Shown here: positions 44,817 through 54,100 of the stretch, piece by piece
How positions within the stretch are numbered: position 1 is the stretch's first letter
How the letters are laid out: each line of letters begins with the position of its first letter
Origin: Vibrio cidicii
Lineage (GTDB): Bacteria > Pseudomonadota > Gammaproteobacteria > Enterobacterales > Vibrionaceae
Reading direction: 5' to 3'
DNA length: 64,000 nt
Assembly: GCF_009763805.1 (NCBI RefSeq)
Contig: NZ_CP046803.1
Location: 1,254,757 to 1,318,756, forward strand
Notes under the pieces: generated by a model
What the model was told of the DNA's origin: nothing
The model's input: only the letters and a program-made list of their open reading frames with translations
Database searches by the model: none
Position numbers and translations under genes: made by a program

Positions 44817-45258
44817 AAACCATCGTACTCACCATTGGCAATATCGACCTGAGCTTTAACCCAACCGAAGCCGACTACGGCGAATACATGAGCGAAGTGG
44901 CCCAAGGGGATTTGGTCAACGCTTCACACAACTTTGTCATGAGCATTGTGGATGAAGAAAGCAAAGACGCGCTGCGAGGCATCACCACCGAGAACCCCGG
45001 TGCCGCGATGCAAATCACAGGTGAAGTGCTTAAAGAGTACACGCCTAAATTGCAGATCAAAGTAAAAAAATAGATGCCCTGATTCAGGGCATCGAAAGCA
45101 ACGAGCTGGAACAAATGCTCATTTGGCGGCGCAAATGGTTGCCAAATGAGCCAGATGATGAAACCAGCCTTGCCAGAGCCGTTTGGCTCGAAAAGAAACA
45201 CTGGGAAAACCTGACCACGGCCACTGCCAACGGCGTTGCCAAAGCATTCAGCGGATAA
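44813..45258 (+). CDS. Tail assembly chaperone with -1 programmed frameshift (P2 E / E+E' type)
   Basis: The zero-frame product is 86 residues (MKTIVLTIGNIDLSFNPTEA start, ending QIKVKK, stop TAG 45071-45073). Just before the stop is A-AAA-AAA (45064-45070), the best -1 slippery heptamer, and a 9-bp perfect hairpin GATGCCCTG / CAGGGCATC lies at 45073-45093. Slipping back one base continues IDALIQGIESNELEQ to 45258, a fusion of about 148 residues. Long-tail phages need both forms in a set ratio to load the tape measure protein encoded directly downstream. This frameshift is biological, unlike the GAAAC events. Confidence 0.85.
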
Positions 45259-45261
45259 AGC

Positions 45262-47313
45262 ATGTTACCAGAAGCACTTCGATTCAGAGTTGGACTGATA
45301 GATCAAATCAGCGCACCGCTGGGCAACATTCAGCGCCAGCTCAACAGCGTGACCAACACCTATCGCCAAGGTACCCACACCATGGTGGCGGGTGCGACGG
45401 GCATGGTGGGGGCGGGGTTTGCTCTGCAACAGGCGTTAATGCCTGCCATTGAAATGGATCGAAAGCTCGGTGAAGTGAAATCTCTGGGCGTGGCCGATGA
45501 CCAGCTTAAAACTCTGATGGGAACGGCGATGAAGTTCTCCGTCGAGTATGGCAAATCCGCCACGGAATTTGTTGCAGCTTCCTATGACATCAAATCCGCC
45601 ATGGGCGAAATGACGGGCAACGAGCTGGCGGGAATTACCCGCAGTTCCGCCATTCTCGCCGCCGCAACCAAAGCAGACACCGCCACCATTACCAACTACA
45701 TGGGCACCATGTATTCGGTATTCAAAGACCAAGCCGATTTGATAGGTAAAGATAACTGGGCGCAACGTATTGCGGGCATGACCGCCAAATCTGTGGAAAT
45801 GTTCAAAACCACAGGCCAAGGGATGTCGGACGCCTTCAAAGGTGTAGGCGCACTGGGTAAAACGCATGGCATCGCCATTGAAGAACAGATGGCAGTACTC
45901 GGTTTATTGCAGGGCTCGATGTCGGGCAGCGAAGCGGGTACCCGTTATAAGGCGTTCTTGGGTGGCGTGGTGAAAGCACAAAAAGAGTTGGGCATCAGCT
46001 TTACCGACAGCAATGGAAAAATGCTGCCGATGTTCGACATCATGAACAAACTGCGTAACCAGTTTGGTGAACTCGATTCCCTTGAAATTAACCAGATTAA
46101 GCAAGCATTCGGCTCGGATGAAGCCGTACTGCTGATCACTGACCTGATTGGCAAAACAGGGGATTTGCAAAGCAGCGTGCAGACGCTCAACCAGTCGGCC
46201 AACCTCAACACCGCCATCACCATGGCGCACACCATGACCGACCAGTGGGAACGACTCGAACAAGGTGTGTTCGCTGTACGCACGGCCTTTGGCGCAGCGT
46301 TGTTGCCTTCGCTGTTGCCTGTGGTTTCAACTCTGGCCGATGGCGCGATGGAAATCATCGAATGGACAGAGATGTTTCCCAACCTGACCAAATACATTGG
46401 CTTTGGTGCCATGGCGATTTTAGGCGCCGCTGCCGCTGGCGGTGCATTAACGCTGATGTGGGGTATTGGAAAACAGGCCATGGCGAGCTATTCGCTGGTA
46501 CTTAACGGGCTAATCATTGTGAAAAAGGGCTATTTAGCACTCATGCGTCTAGTACGTATTGCTCTGTTCGCTGCCTCTATGCAAATGAACATGTACGGCG
46601 TTAAAGCAAAAATCGTAACAGCAGCTCAATGGGTTCTGAACAGTTCAATGCTTGCCGCCTCTGCTGCGTATCGAATGGCAGCAACGGGCCTCTCTTGGTT
46701 AGGAATGGCTTTTCTGAAAGGAGCCACCGCCGCGCTTAAATTCACCGTTGCATTGCTTACTAACCCGATATTCTTAATCGCCACGGGCGTCATCGCGGCC
46801 ATTGCTGCCGTCGGAGCGCTTATCTATTACTGGGATGATCTCAAAGCCTCGTTTGGTGATACCACTTGGTTCCAGATTATTGAAGGGGCGATCAGCTTTA
46901 TCATGTTCCCGTTCCGCGCCTTGTTCGACTTTCTCGCCGCAGGCTGGAAATGGGTGATGAGCGGCTTTACCGATACCAGCGGCTTTGCCTTTATCGGCCA
47001 GATGGCCGACAACCTGCGTAACGTGTTCAGCAGCGTATTTAACTGGATTTACGAAAAGCTCAACGGCATTTGGGAAACCGTCAAAAGCCTGACCGACTGG
47101 ATACCCGGATTCGGTAACGACGAAGAACTCGAGCTCAAATCCAAATCCATACAAAGCGCCACCCCAACGCTGCAAGTTCAGCCGGGCGGCGCGGCGAGAA
47201 GCATCGCCAACTATCAAACCAGTTCAACCAACTATGGCGGGGTAGCCATCTACCCAACCTACATGAACAACGTCTCCGATTTTGAGAGCGAAATGATGAT
47301 GGCGGCAGGCTAA
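45262..47313 (+). CDS. T: Tail tape measure protein
   Basis: 683 residues, TP901-type tape measure core (KLGEVKSLGVADDQLKTLMG; ASYDIKSAMGEMTGNELAGI; GSMSGSEAGTRYKAFLGG) then several hydrophobic stretches (KYIGFGAMAILGAAAAGGALTL is residues about 380-400; FIATGVIAAIAAVGALIYYW-like segment near 515) expected to enter the host membrane. Length sets tail length. Short for a P2-like phage (P2 T is 815), so a shorter tail is expected. Its stop overlaps the next start as TAATGA. Confidence 0.9.
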   Translation: MLPEALRFRVGLIDQISAPLGNIQRQLNSVTNTYRQGTHTMVAGATGMVGAGFALQQALMPAIEMDRKLGEVKSLGVADDQLKTLMGTAMKFSVEYGKSATEFVAASYDIKSAMGEMTGNELAGITRSSAILAAATKADTATITNYMGTMYSVFKDQADLIGKDNWAQRIAGMTAKSVEMFKTTGQGMSDAFKGVGALGKTHGIAIEEQMAVLGLLQGSMSGSEAGTRYKAFLGGVVKAQKELGISFTDSNGKMLPMFDIMNKLRNQFGELDSLEINQIKQAFGSDEAVLLITDLIGKTGDLQSSVQTLNQSANLNTAITMAHTMTDQWERLEQGVFAVRTAFGAALLPSLLPVVSTLADGAMEIIEWTEMFPNLTKYIGFGAMAILGAAAAGGALTLMWGIGKQAMASYSLVLNGLIIVKKGYLALMRLVRIALFAASMQMNMYGVKAKIVTAAQWVLNSSMLAASAAYRMAATGLSWLGMAFLKGATAALKFTVALLTNPIFLIATGVIAAIAAVGALIYYWDDLKASFGDTTWFQIIEGAISFIMFPFRALFDFLAAGWKWVMSGFTDTSGFAFIGQMADNLRNVFSSVFNWIYEKLNGIWETVKSLTDWIPGFGNDEELELKSKSIQSATPTLQVQPGGAARSIANYQTSSTNYGGVAIYPTYMNNVSDFESEMMMAAG

Positions 47314-47645
47314 TGACTCAGTACAAATACCAAGACATCCTGATTGAAAACGGTGACGTGGTGCTCGATGCAGGCCGCAATCCGGTGCTCATCCAAGACC
47401 GCGCCGTGATCGCCCAAGACATCAAACACGCCATCATTGAGAGCAACTTAGCCGTTGATCTGATAGCCGAGCGCAGCAGCTCGAAAAAATCAGACATTCG
47501 CAAGCAGATTGAACTGCTGGTTGAAGAAGATACGCGCTTAGTACCTGGCACCGTGCGTTTAGAAGAGCCCAAGCAAGGCACCATTTACATATTCGCCAGA
47601 ACCATCGACTTTGGCGACCTTAATGTGGAGATAGTCAATGGCTGA
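47313..47645 (+). CDS. Baseplate-region protein, DUF2590 family
   Basis: 110 residues (DILIENGDVVLDAGRNPVLIQDRAVIAQDIKH). The pattern is gp25/gpW-like: a beta start, GR-type turn, then a helix with AQDIKHAIIES, so it may serve as the W component of the baseplate wedge, next to J as W is in P2. Overlaps the tape measure stop and the J start. Confidence 0.75.
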   Translation: MTQYKYQDILIENGDVVLDAGRNPVLIQDRAVIAQDIKHAIIESNLAVDLIAERSSSKKSDIRKQIELLVEEDTRLVPGTVRLEEPKQGTIYIFARTIDFGDLNVEIVNG

Positions 47646-48826
47646 CATTCCAAAACCCGACTACTCAGAACTGGTCAAACAATCCGGCATTCCGACCGAT
47701 GAAGCAGGCTGGAAAAAAGTGCTCAAAGACGAAATGGAAAAAGAAGGCTGCATCATTGCCAACGATTCGCCGTTTCTCCCCATTCTGGCGCTTGTTTGAA
47801 TCGGCCATTACCAAAGTGACCGTTTGGCTCATCATGACCTTGTTGGTTGGCTACGTACTGCCGAACATGTTTGTTGCGACCGCAGTAGACCAGTGGCTCG
47901 ACTTACTCGCATGGCAATGCAAGCTGGAACGCAAAGGCGCAACCAAAGCCAAGGGATTGATCGCCTTTCAGCGTGCTGCCGCAAAAGGGCCAGCGTTGGT
48001 TATCCCCAAAGACACTTGGGTTCAGACCGAACCGATCAACGGCAATATCTACCGTGTTCGCGTCCTCGCTGATACCACATTGCCAGAAAACCAAACCATG
48101 GTCATGGCCGAGGTAGAAGCGGAAAACGAAGGCGCTGCCTACAACCTCGGTGAAGGTTACTACCACATTCTGCCCACCGCCATCAGTGGCATTGCCGCCG
48201 CCACCAATCCAGCCGAATGGCTGCTGGCCGCAGGGGCAGACAAAGAAAGCAACGATGAACTTCGCCTGCGCATTCGCAACCAGTGGAGCGCTGTAGCGCG
48301 TTGGCACATTGATGCCGCGTATCGGGCGCTGCTGACCAGCCGAGCAGGCATCAACGACGATAACGTCTACTTTGAGCACAATGCACCGCGTGGCCCCGGT
48401 ACGGCTAACGCCTACATTCTGCTCGATACCGGAGAGCCTTCTGCCGACATGCTGGCCGATCTCAACGCCCACATCGTCACCGAAGGGCAGCACGGCCATG
48501 GCGATGATTTGCAGGTAATGGCGATGCCGGAAACCCAGCACGACATCGTGTTCCGCGCTTGGCCAAAACCTAGCCTCACGCTGGATGAGCGCAACGTACT
48601 CAAAGCCAATATTGAAAAATTCATCGGCGCCGCCTTTCGCGAAAACACCGATTACAAGCCCACCGTGACAAATCCGATTAAGAGATTCAGTTTTTCACGC
48701 TTGGGCCAAGAGCTGCATGCGCAGTTCCCGGAACTGGAATCGCTCGAATACGACAATGCCGACATCATCAACAACCTGACCGTGCCCCGCATCAGAACGC
48801 TGGAGGTATCCATTGAAAATACCTGA
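47638..48826 (+). CDS. J: Baseplate wedge protein, P2 gpJ-like (one-base frameshift)
   Basis: About 395 residues when restored. Includes the Baseplate_J hallmark GAAYNLGEGYYHILPTAISG and LRLRIRNQWSAVARWHIDAAY. The break is an extra T at 47773-47775 (CCGTTTCTC for CCGTTCTC); restored it reads NDSPFSPFWRLFESAITK. It starts inside the DUF2590 end and ends inside gpI. Confidence 0.9.
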
Positions 48827-49487
48827 TATCAAGCTGCGTTACTGGATGGGCCGAGGTGAGCTGGCCAAACTCGCCAGAGCACTGCTTGCCTACTGGGGCC
48901 ATGTGCAGGCCGCTTTTGAAATGCCACTCAAACAGCATGACCCGCTAACCGCACCGATGGCACTGGTGAACATTCTTGCATGGCAGCGGGATGTCGAACG
49001 CCTTGGCCAAGAGCCGGAGGAACTGTTTCGTATCCGTGTGGCGCATGCTTACGGCTTCGCCCGTGATGCAGGCTCCGTAGCTGGCTGGGAGGAGATGTTC
49101 GCCAAACTCGGCTATCCGCACATCGCGCAAGATGAGCGTTTAGTCAACGTGGACTGGGATGTCGTGAGCCTGAAAATCAAAGACGGCGACCTGTCCGACG
49201 TCCCTCAACTGCTGGATGCGGTGATCCGTCAATACGGGCGAACCTGCCGACGTTACCAGTACACCACCTATATTGACATGCCACTTCAGGTAAGACCGCA
49301 GAACTTTGAAGCTGAAGTGGAGATCAACGAGGTTATTACCTCACTGGATGTGGCGTTGATGCCACGCCCGCAAAATTTTGATGCAGCAATCGAAACAGCG
49401 CATGTGACAACCGCATTCGAAGTTTCGCTCCTTCCGAGCTTGTGCGGATTCGAAGCGGATATGGAATGTGTAATGGTGCAAGGATAA
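48813..49487 (+). CDS. I: Tail/baseplate protein, P2 gpI-like
   Basis: 224 residues with TTG start at 48813 after GGAGG. LAKLARALLAYWGHVQAAFEMPL, LVNILAWQRDVERLGQEPEELFRIRVAHA are typical of tail protein I. The C-terminal third holds three copies of a unit of about 29 residues (LQVRPQNFEAEVEINEVITSLD, LMPRPQNFDAAIETAHVTTAF, LLPSLCGFEADMECVMV), an internal repeat not usual in P2 I. Confidence 0.82.
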   Translation: MKIPDIKLRYWMGRGELAKLARALLAYWGHVQAAFEMPLKQHDPLTAPMALVNILAWQRDVERLGQEPEELFRIRVAHAYGFARDAGSVAGWEEMFAKLGYPHIAQDERLVNVDWDVVSLKIKDGDLSDVPQLLDAVIRQYGRTCRRYQYTTYIDMPLQVRPQNFEAEVEINEVITSLDVALMPRPQNFDAAIETAHVTTAFEVSLLPSLCGFEADMECVMVQG

Positions 49488-49492
49488 GAGAA

Positions 49493-51844
49493 ATGACGAC
49501 AACCAACCCACTACAGATTTTAACCAAGCAAGGCGAAGAGCTGCTGGCGCGTTTAGCCGCAGAAGAAAAGGAACTGGTGATCGACAAATTCATCTTTGCC
49601 GATGTCCCGGACCGTGGCGAGTTCCCGAGCCGTGAAGAAGCCATCCCGCACGATTACATCGTCCATGAGGAGCCCATCGGCGAAAAAGGACGCCTGACCG
49701 AGAACTCGGTGATCTACACTGCCACACTAGCCAGTGATGTCGGCCCGTTCTATTTCAACTGGTCCGGTTTGTACTGTAGTGAGCACAACGTACTGGTGAC
49801 CATTCACTACCCAAAACGCACACCGAAAACGCAAGACCAGCCCGGTATTGCGGGGAATACCTTAGTGCGCTCGCAGGTGCTGCAATACACAGGCGTGGCT
49901 GAAATCACCAACATCACGGTGGATGCTTCAACATGGCAGTACAACTCAAACGACCGCCTGAAGAAGATGGACGCGGATGTCGCCCAAGCGCTCATCGACC
50001 AGAACGGCAAAGACTGGTTTATCGGAGATGGCTTTCAGGTGCTGCCCAAAACAGACACCTCCGTGGCCATCACGCCGGGGGCAGGTTACGTCTCAGGCAA
50101 CCGTGTCTCGCTTGGCTTTGAGCGCATTATCTCTGTGCCGGCTAAACCTGCATACATCTATTTAGACGCCAAACGCGAAGGCACCCCGACAGGGGAGCAA
50201 ATCACCACCTTTAATTTCGTCGTCTCCGCTGAAGAAAAAGACGATTACATCGACAGCTCCACAGGCAAACAAATCCCGCATTTCGTGTGCAAAATTGCGC
50301 AGGTGCTGGAAGATGGCTCCGTGAGTGATTTAAGGAAAGATAGCCAATTTTATAGATGGGTAAACCAAAACTTCATCACCGGAGAAGGTGGAGAGGAAGG
50401 TGAGGTTTTAATAAAAGCCTCAGCGGGCAATAATGACGTGAAATGGGAAAAGCTTTCTAACTATATCATGACTAATCATCCTTCAATGATTGTAGGAGAA
50501 CAGAGTAAGAAGCTCTTACTGCATCAAACTGGTGGGGTATATCAGGTTATTACAAAAAAAGCGAGAAATGCGCCGGGATATGTCATGATGAGCTATCATA
50601 AAACCATGAATGTTCCAGATGAAAATAATGAATTCGGAACATCACATCATCGCCCTACGACAGTATATGAGGTTACTCATGCGCTGGTTGGTCGATTGAA
50701 ACCAAATAGTAAAGTCGCTGAGAGAGCGACATTGTCAGAGTCATTTAATGCCGCTGTTCTTGGGCTCCCTCACCTACAAACCGTGGACTATTCAAAATAT
50801 GTAGCAGAAGAAGCGACATCTTTTAATGGTATGAATCCATGGGATATTATCCGCGATAGTGATTATGTTGAATATCTACTCAATGGTGAGTTTTCATTGC
50901 TTTTTGCTCGTTCTCCAGCTTCAACAAAACAAGTAATAATCGAAGAACAACAACCCGACGGAACTTATTATAGACTGGATACATTTAGCCTAAAATATTC
51001 GCACAATAACAACGGAGAGGATGCTGCTTTTATTTATACAGGTCGGACATCAAAGAATAAGTTGTCAGTAATACGGGTGAGGAATGGAGAAGGCGACATT
51101 AATGCTCATTGTTATCTGTATGGCGCAAATATTTACCATTTAAATGAAATTAATGGTAAAAACCTTATTCATGATACGGCAGCGTATATACGAGACAATA
51201 ACTACTTTTACATTAAGTCTGCGGGAGCCAATGATTTTGCTTTTAAAAGAAATGGTTCAAAGTGGTTTGGCTCTTATCATGGTGGACATCATCTTGAAAC
51301 GGTAAAGCGCCATATTAGTACAGGAATTTATTCCCAACATACTGATGGCTATTTTGAAATGACCGAGCGAGTGCTGTTTTCATCAAAATCTGAGTTACAT
51401 TCAGAAGGTGTAAAAGAGTACGAAGTATCTGTTGAAACGCAGTTTTTTGATGGGGGATATATCAACTATGCTTGTGTAAACGTGGCTGATGGTAGAGAGG
51501 GTGTTGAATGTACAGATGTGTATACCTCAATGACCTGTTCTGACACTGTATTCACACACGTAGATTTTCCACGATATGTTGATGTGTCCGCTCACCCATC
51601 AAGTAAGGTGATGTTAGGTAATAATAATATCGTTACTCAGACAGACCCACAAAAAAACAGCAAGATAACTAGTCAGATGACATTGTTTGTGACGAGTAAT
51701 AATCAATATGGTGGATTACGTATTGATAAAGCAGCGCAATACAACAAAGTTTATTATGGACCCATTCTTTCAAATAAGACAGAAAAGTTCCCGCCAGTAT
51801 ACCTGTCTGATTTGTCTTTTGTGGCAATGAAAGAATTTTACTAA
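49493..51844 (+). CDS. H: Tail fibre protein, chimeric C-terminus
   Basis: 783 residues. The N-terminal 160 residues match the baseplate-attaching tail-collar domain (LLARLAAEEKELVIDKFIFADVPD, GPFYFNWSGLYCSEHNVLVT), then AITPGAGYVSGNRVSLGFERI. From about 50,340 the base composition changes sharply to AT-rich and the remaining 500 residues are beta-rich with no recognised family. That part should hold the receptor-binding tip. ATG 49493 with AGGATAAGAG is preferred over the frame start at 49442. No separate fibre chaperone gene is seen. Confidence 0.85.
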   Translation: MTTTNPLQILTKQGEELLARLAAEEKELVIDKFIFADVPDRGEFPSREEAIPHDYIVHEEPIGEKGRLTENSVIYTATLASDVGPFYFNWSGLYCSEHNVLVTIHYPKRTPKTQDQPGIAGNTLVRSQVLQYTGVAEITNITVDASTWQYNSNDRLKKMDADVAQALIDQNGKDWFIGDGFQVLPKTDTSVAITPGAGYVSGNRVSLGFERIISVPAKPAYIYLDAKREGTPTGEQITTFNFVVSAEEKDDYIDSSTGKQIPHFVCKIAQVLEDGSVSDLRKDSQFYRWVNQNFITGEGGEEGEVLIKASAGNNDVKWEKLSNYIMTNHPSMIVGEQSKKLLLHQTGGVYQVITKKARNAPGYVMMSYHKTMNVPDENNEFGTSHHRPTTVYEVTHALVGRLKPNSKVAERATLSESFNAAVLGLPHLQTVDYSKYVAEEATSFNGMNPWDIIRDSDYVEYLLNGEFSLLFARSPASTKQVIIEEQQPDGTYYRLDTFSLKYSHNNNGEDAAFIYTGRTSKNKLSVIRVRNGEGDINAHCYLYGANIYHLNEINGKNLIHDTAAYIRDNNYFYIKSAGANDFAFKRNGSKWFGSYHGGHHLETVKRHISTGIYSQHTDGYFEMTERVLFSSKSELHSEGVKEYEVSVETQFFDGGYINYACVNVADGREGVECTDVYTSMTCSDTVFTHVDFPRYVDVSAHPSSKVMLGNNNIVTQTDPQKNSKITSQMTLFVTSNNQYGGLRIDKAAQYNKVYYGPILSNKTEKFPPVYLSDLSFVAMKEFY

Positions 51845-51856
51845 AAGTGCTACACC

Positions 51857-52399
51857 ATGCTAACCCTATCCGGAACCCAACTCCCCCTTAACAACCTGAC
51901 CGTCAGCGTTCGTCAGCAACTCGCCGGACAAGATATGTCCGGCCAGACATCCGCAACCGATCAGGCTGAAACAGGCAGCAAAGGCAAAGTGCTCACGGTG
52001 AAAGGGGTCATCCCCTTCACCAAAAGCGCCATGCTGAGCAATCTATTCACCATGGCCGAAGCCTTGGAAGAGGGCGCGCGGAAAATATACCGCATCAGCA
52101 ATCACACCGCTGACGCGCTTAAAATCCGTCAAGTCAAATTCCAAGGTGCCATTCGGGCCGACGAACAAGAAACCCAGCGCCAGTGGAGCGTCTCATTCGA
52201 ACTGATCGAATATCTCTCCGTTCCTGAGCGTGTCGAACAACGCCAGCCAGAACAGCCCGCCGCACAACAAAAAGTGCAGGGCATCAGCACACCAGTGAGC
52301 GCAGGCCAAGCCGAAGACACTCCACCGGGAACCGAAATCGAACTCACAGGCTTCAAGGGGTTTCTAAAAAATCTCGATAACTCCCTTGCCCCAAGGTGA
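51857..52399 (+). CDS. Baseplate complex protein of Vibrio P2-like phages
   Basis: 180 residues (MLTLSGTQLPLNNLTVSVRQ; GVIPFTKSAMLSNLFTMAEAL; ETQRQWSVSFELIEYLSVPERVEQR). The GC-rich codon use resumes here after the fibre tip. It resembles tail-terminator/U-like or LysM-tube initiator proteins in position but I do not recognise a family with certainty. The C-terminal linker is Gln/Pro-rich. Three bases separate it from the next gene. Confidence 0.6.
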   Translation: MLTLSGTQLPLNNLTVSVRQQLAGQDMSGQTSATDQAETGSKGKVLTVKGVIPFTKSAMLSNLFTMAEALEEGARKIYRISNHTADALKIRQVKFQGAIRADEQETQRQWSVSFELIEYLSVPERVEQRQPEQPAAQQKVQGISTPVSAGQAEDTPPGTEIELTGFKGFLKNLDNSLAPR

Positions 52400-52402
52400 A
52401 TT

Positions 52403-53092
52403 ATGGCCATCAATAACAATTTCATTTGCCGAACCTACATAGGCAAAGAAAAGCGCAAAAACAAACATCACCACATCGTTTTTGACTCCAACACACCGGG
52501 CCGCGCCTCCATCAAAATCGAAGGTACCGCCGAGCCAAACACCATCGTCGCCATCGATATCGGTTGGGGCGACGCCATCGACCGAGTATTCCTTGGCTAC
52601 ATCGAACGAGTACAGCCAGCCGAAAAAGGGTGGTCTGAACTCTTTTGCCGCGAACTCGGGGCCATTCTCTACAAGCCGCTTGATGTCATCATCCGCCACC
52701 CAACGCTCATGCAACTGCTAAGCGAAGTCACTAACAAAACGGGGCTGCAATTTGTCGTACCGGAAAAGGCTTACAGCAAAACCGCCATTCCGTGTTTCTA
52801 CAGCGATGGCAACGGTTACCGCGTCATGGACGAACTCGGCCAAGCCTTCGGCATAGAAGACCTGTTCTGGCAGCAGCAAGGCAACGGGCAAATTTACGTT
52901 GGCAGTTGGAAAGATTCATTCTGGGCAAACAAACCCGTCACCATTCCCAACCAGCTCATGACAAACCACACCGCCAGTAAATCGGTAAAGATACCGGCTA
53001 TCCCAAAAATAAAGCCGGGCGTCGTGGTTAATGGGGTGCGGTTAGTAGGCGTCGAGTTCACAGGAACGGAGGTCAAAATCACATGGATGTAA
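52403..53092 (+). CDS. Baseplate hub protein (gpD/gp27-like)
   Basis: 229 residues, beta-rich with gp27/gpD-type features (IAIDIGWGDAIDRVFLGYIERVQP; LMQLLSEVTNKTGLQFVVPEKAY; CFYSDGNGYRVMDELGQAFGIEDLFW). It lies just before the spike gene and overlaps it by 10 bp, as hub and spike genes do. About two thirds the length of P2 gpD, so it is a reduced form. Confidence 0.65.
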   Translation: MAINNNFICRTYIGKEKRKNKHHHIVFDSNTPGRASIKIEGTAEPNTIVAIDIGWGDAIDRVFLGYIERVQPAEKGWSELFCRELGAILYKPLDVIIRHPTLMQLLSEVTNKTGLQFVVPEKAYSKTAIPCFYSDGNGYRVMDELGQAFGIEDLFWQQQGNGQIYVGSWKDSFWANKPVTIPNQLMTNHTASKSVKIPAIPKIKPGVVVNGVRLVGVEFTGTEVKITWM

Positions 53093-53847
53093 ACACCATC
53101 AAGCGCATCATCTTCCGGTTGTTTCCAGAGTTCACAGGCCAGTGGCATTTGCCGCGCTGGGGCAAAGTCGTTGCCTTACCCGAGCTACCAGAAGAGGGCG
53201 ACTTATCCGATCGCTTTTACCCACATTACGCCGTGGATGTAAAACTGCTCGATGAAAAAGGCATGGAGTACGAAAACAAACCCGCACTTCAAGCCGTCCC
53301 GCTGCCGGTTCCCGGTATCGGTGATCATGCAGGCAGGCTAGAGCCGCCCGCGATAGGCAGCATCGTCGAGATAGGTTTCATGTTCGGCCAGCCGGATAAA
53401 CCGTTCATCCGTACTGTTTTGCCGCTGGGCTTCAAACTGCCCGCCATCAAACAAGGCGAAAGCCGATACCAGCAGCGCCAAGGCGTATACAAATGGGTAG
53501 ACCAAGAAGGGAACTTCGAAAGCACCACCGACAAAAACGACACGCTCAACTGCGTCGATAGAAACGTCAACGCCAGTAACTACACCGCCACCATTGAGCA
53601 GATGCGCAAAATGCTCATCAAACAAAACGAAGAGATCACCATACTCAAAGACCAGGTACAGGACATCAAAGGGCAAGTAAGTTTAACCGTAGGCAAAGAC
53701 CTAACCATCAAAGCTAAGAACATCACCGAAGACGCAGCCACCATCAAACTCAACGGTGGCGCAGGCGTGTGCACAGGAGCGACCGTTTGCCCGTTTACAG
53801 GCGGCGGCCACGTCGATGTATCAACCACCGTATTCGCAGGTAAATAA
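53083..53847 (+). CDS. Baseplate spike protein (gpV/gp5-like)
   Basis: 254 residues. An OB-fold-like N-terminal region (GKVVALPELPEEGDLSDRF; IGSIVEIGFMFGQPDKPFIRTVLP), a Lys/Asp-rich coiled coil (MLIKQNEEITILKDQVQDIKGQ), a beta-helix part (VSLTVGKDLTIKAKNITEDA) and a tip with Cys/His (GVCTGATVCPFTGGGHVDVS) that may bind metal like P2 V or PAAR tips. It punctures the outer membrane during injection. Confidence 0.75.
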   Translation: MDVNTIKRIIFRLFPEFTGQWHLPRWGKVVALPELPEEGDLSDRFYPHYAVDVKLLDEKGMEYENKPALQAVPLPVPGIGDHAGRLEPPAIGSIVEIGFMFGQPDKPFIRTVLPLGFKLPAIKQGESRYQQRQGVYKWVDQEGNFESTTDKNDTLNCVDRNVNASNYTATIEQMRKMLIKQNEEITILKDQVQDIKGQVSLTVGKDLTIKAKNITEDAATIKLNGGAGVCTGATVCPFTGGGHVDVSTTVFAGK

Positions 53848-53848
53848 C

Positions 53849-54046
53849 ATGGCACTAGACAGCAGCAAGACAACCGACAACGCAGTCGCCAAACTGCAAG
53901 CCGCAGGCTTCATCGTAGACGGCCAGTTCTCAAAGCAAAGAGAGTTCGTACAAGCCATCGTCGAAGCCGTGATAGAAGACATCAAAGCCGACGCAGAAGT
54001 CGAAGTCACAGGCGGCAGCTCAGAAGGGAAATACAAAGTCAGTTAA
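53849..54046 (+). CDS. Small late protein of unknown function
   Basis: 65 residues (SSKTTDNAVAKLQAAGFIVDGQFSKQREFV, acidic helical tail). It begins 1 bp after the spike stop and is the last gene of the late operon, before a terminator. Not recognised; position suggests a tail-associated protein. Confidence 0.6.
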   Translation: MALDSSKTTDNAVAKLQAAGFIVDGQFSKQREFVQAIVEAVIEDIKADAEVEVTGGSSEGKYKVS

Positions 54047-54072
54047 CACCTTTCATCAAACCCACCACAACG

Positions 54073-54100
54073 CAGCCTCACCGCTGCGTTTCTTTTTGCC
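54073..54100 (+). terminator. Terminator of the late tail operon
   Basis: CGCAG / CTGCG stem with an 8-base loop followed by TTTCTTTTT, about 30 bp past the last tail gene. Confidence 0.8.

Noticed and set aside
45071..45258. Stop followed by an open frame after the tail chaperone
   Set aside because: Explained by the A-AAA-AAA slippery site and hairpin, a programmed -1 frameshift, not an error or pseudogene.
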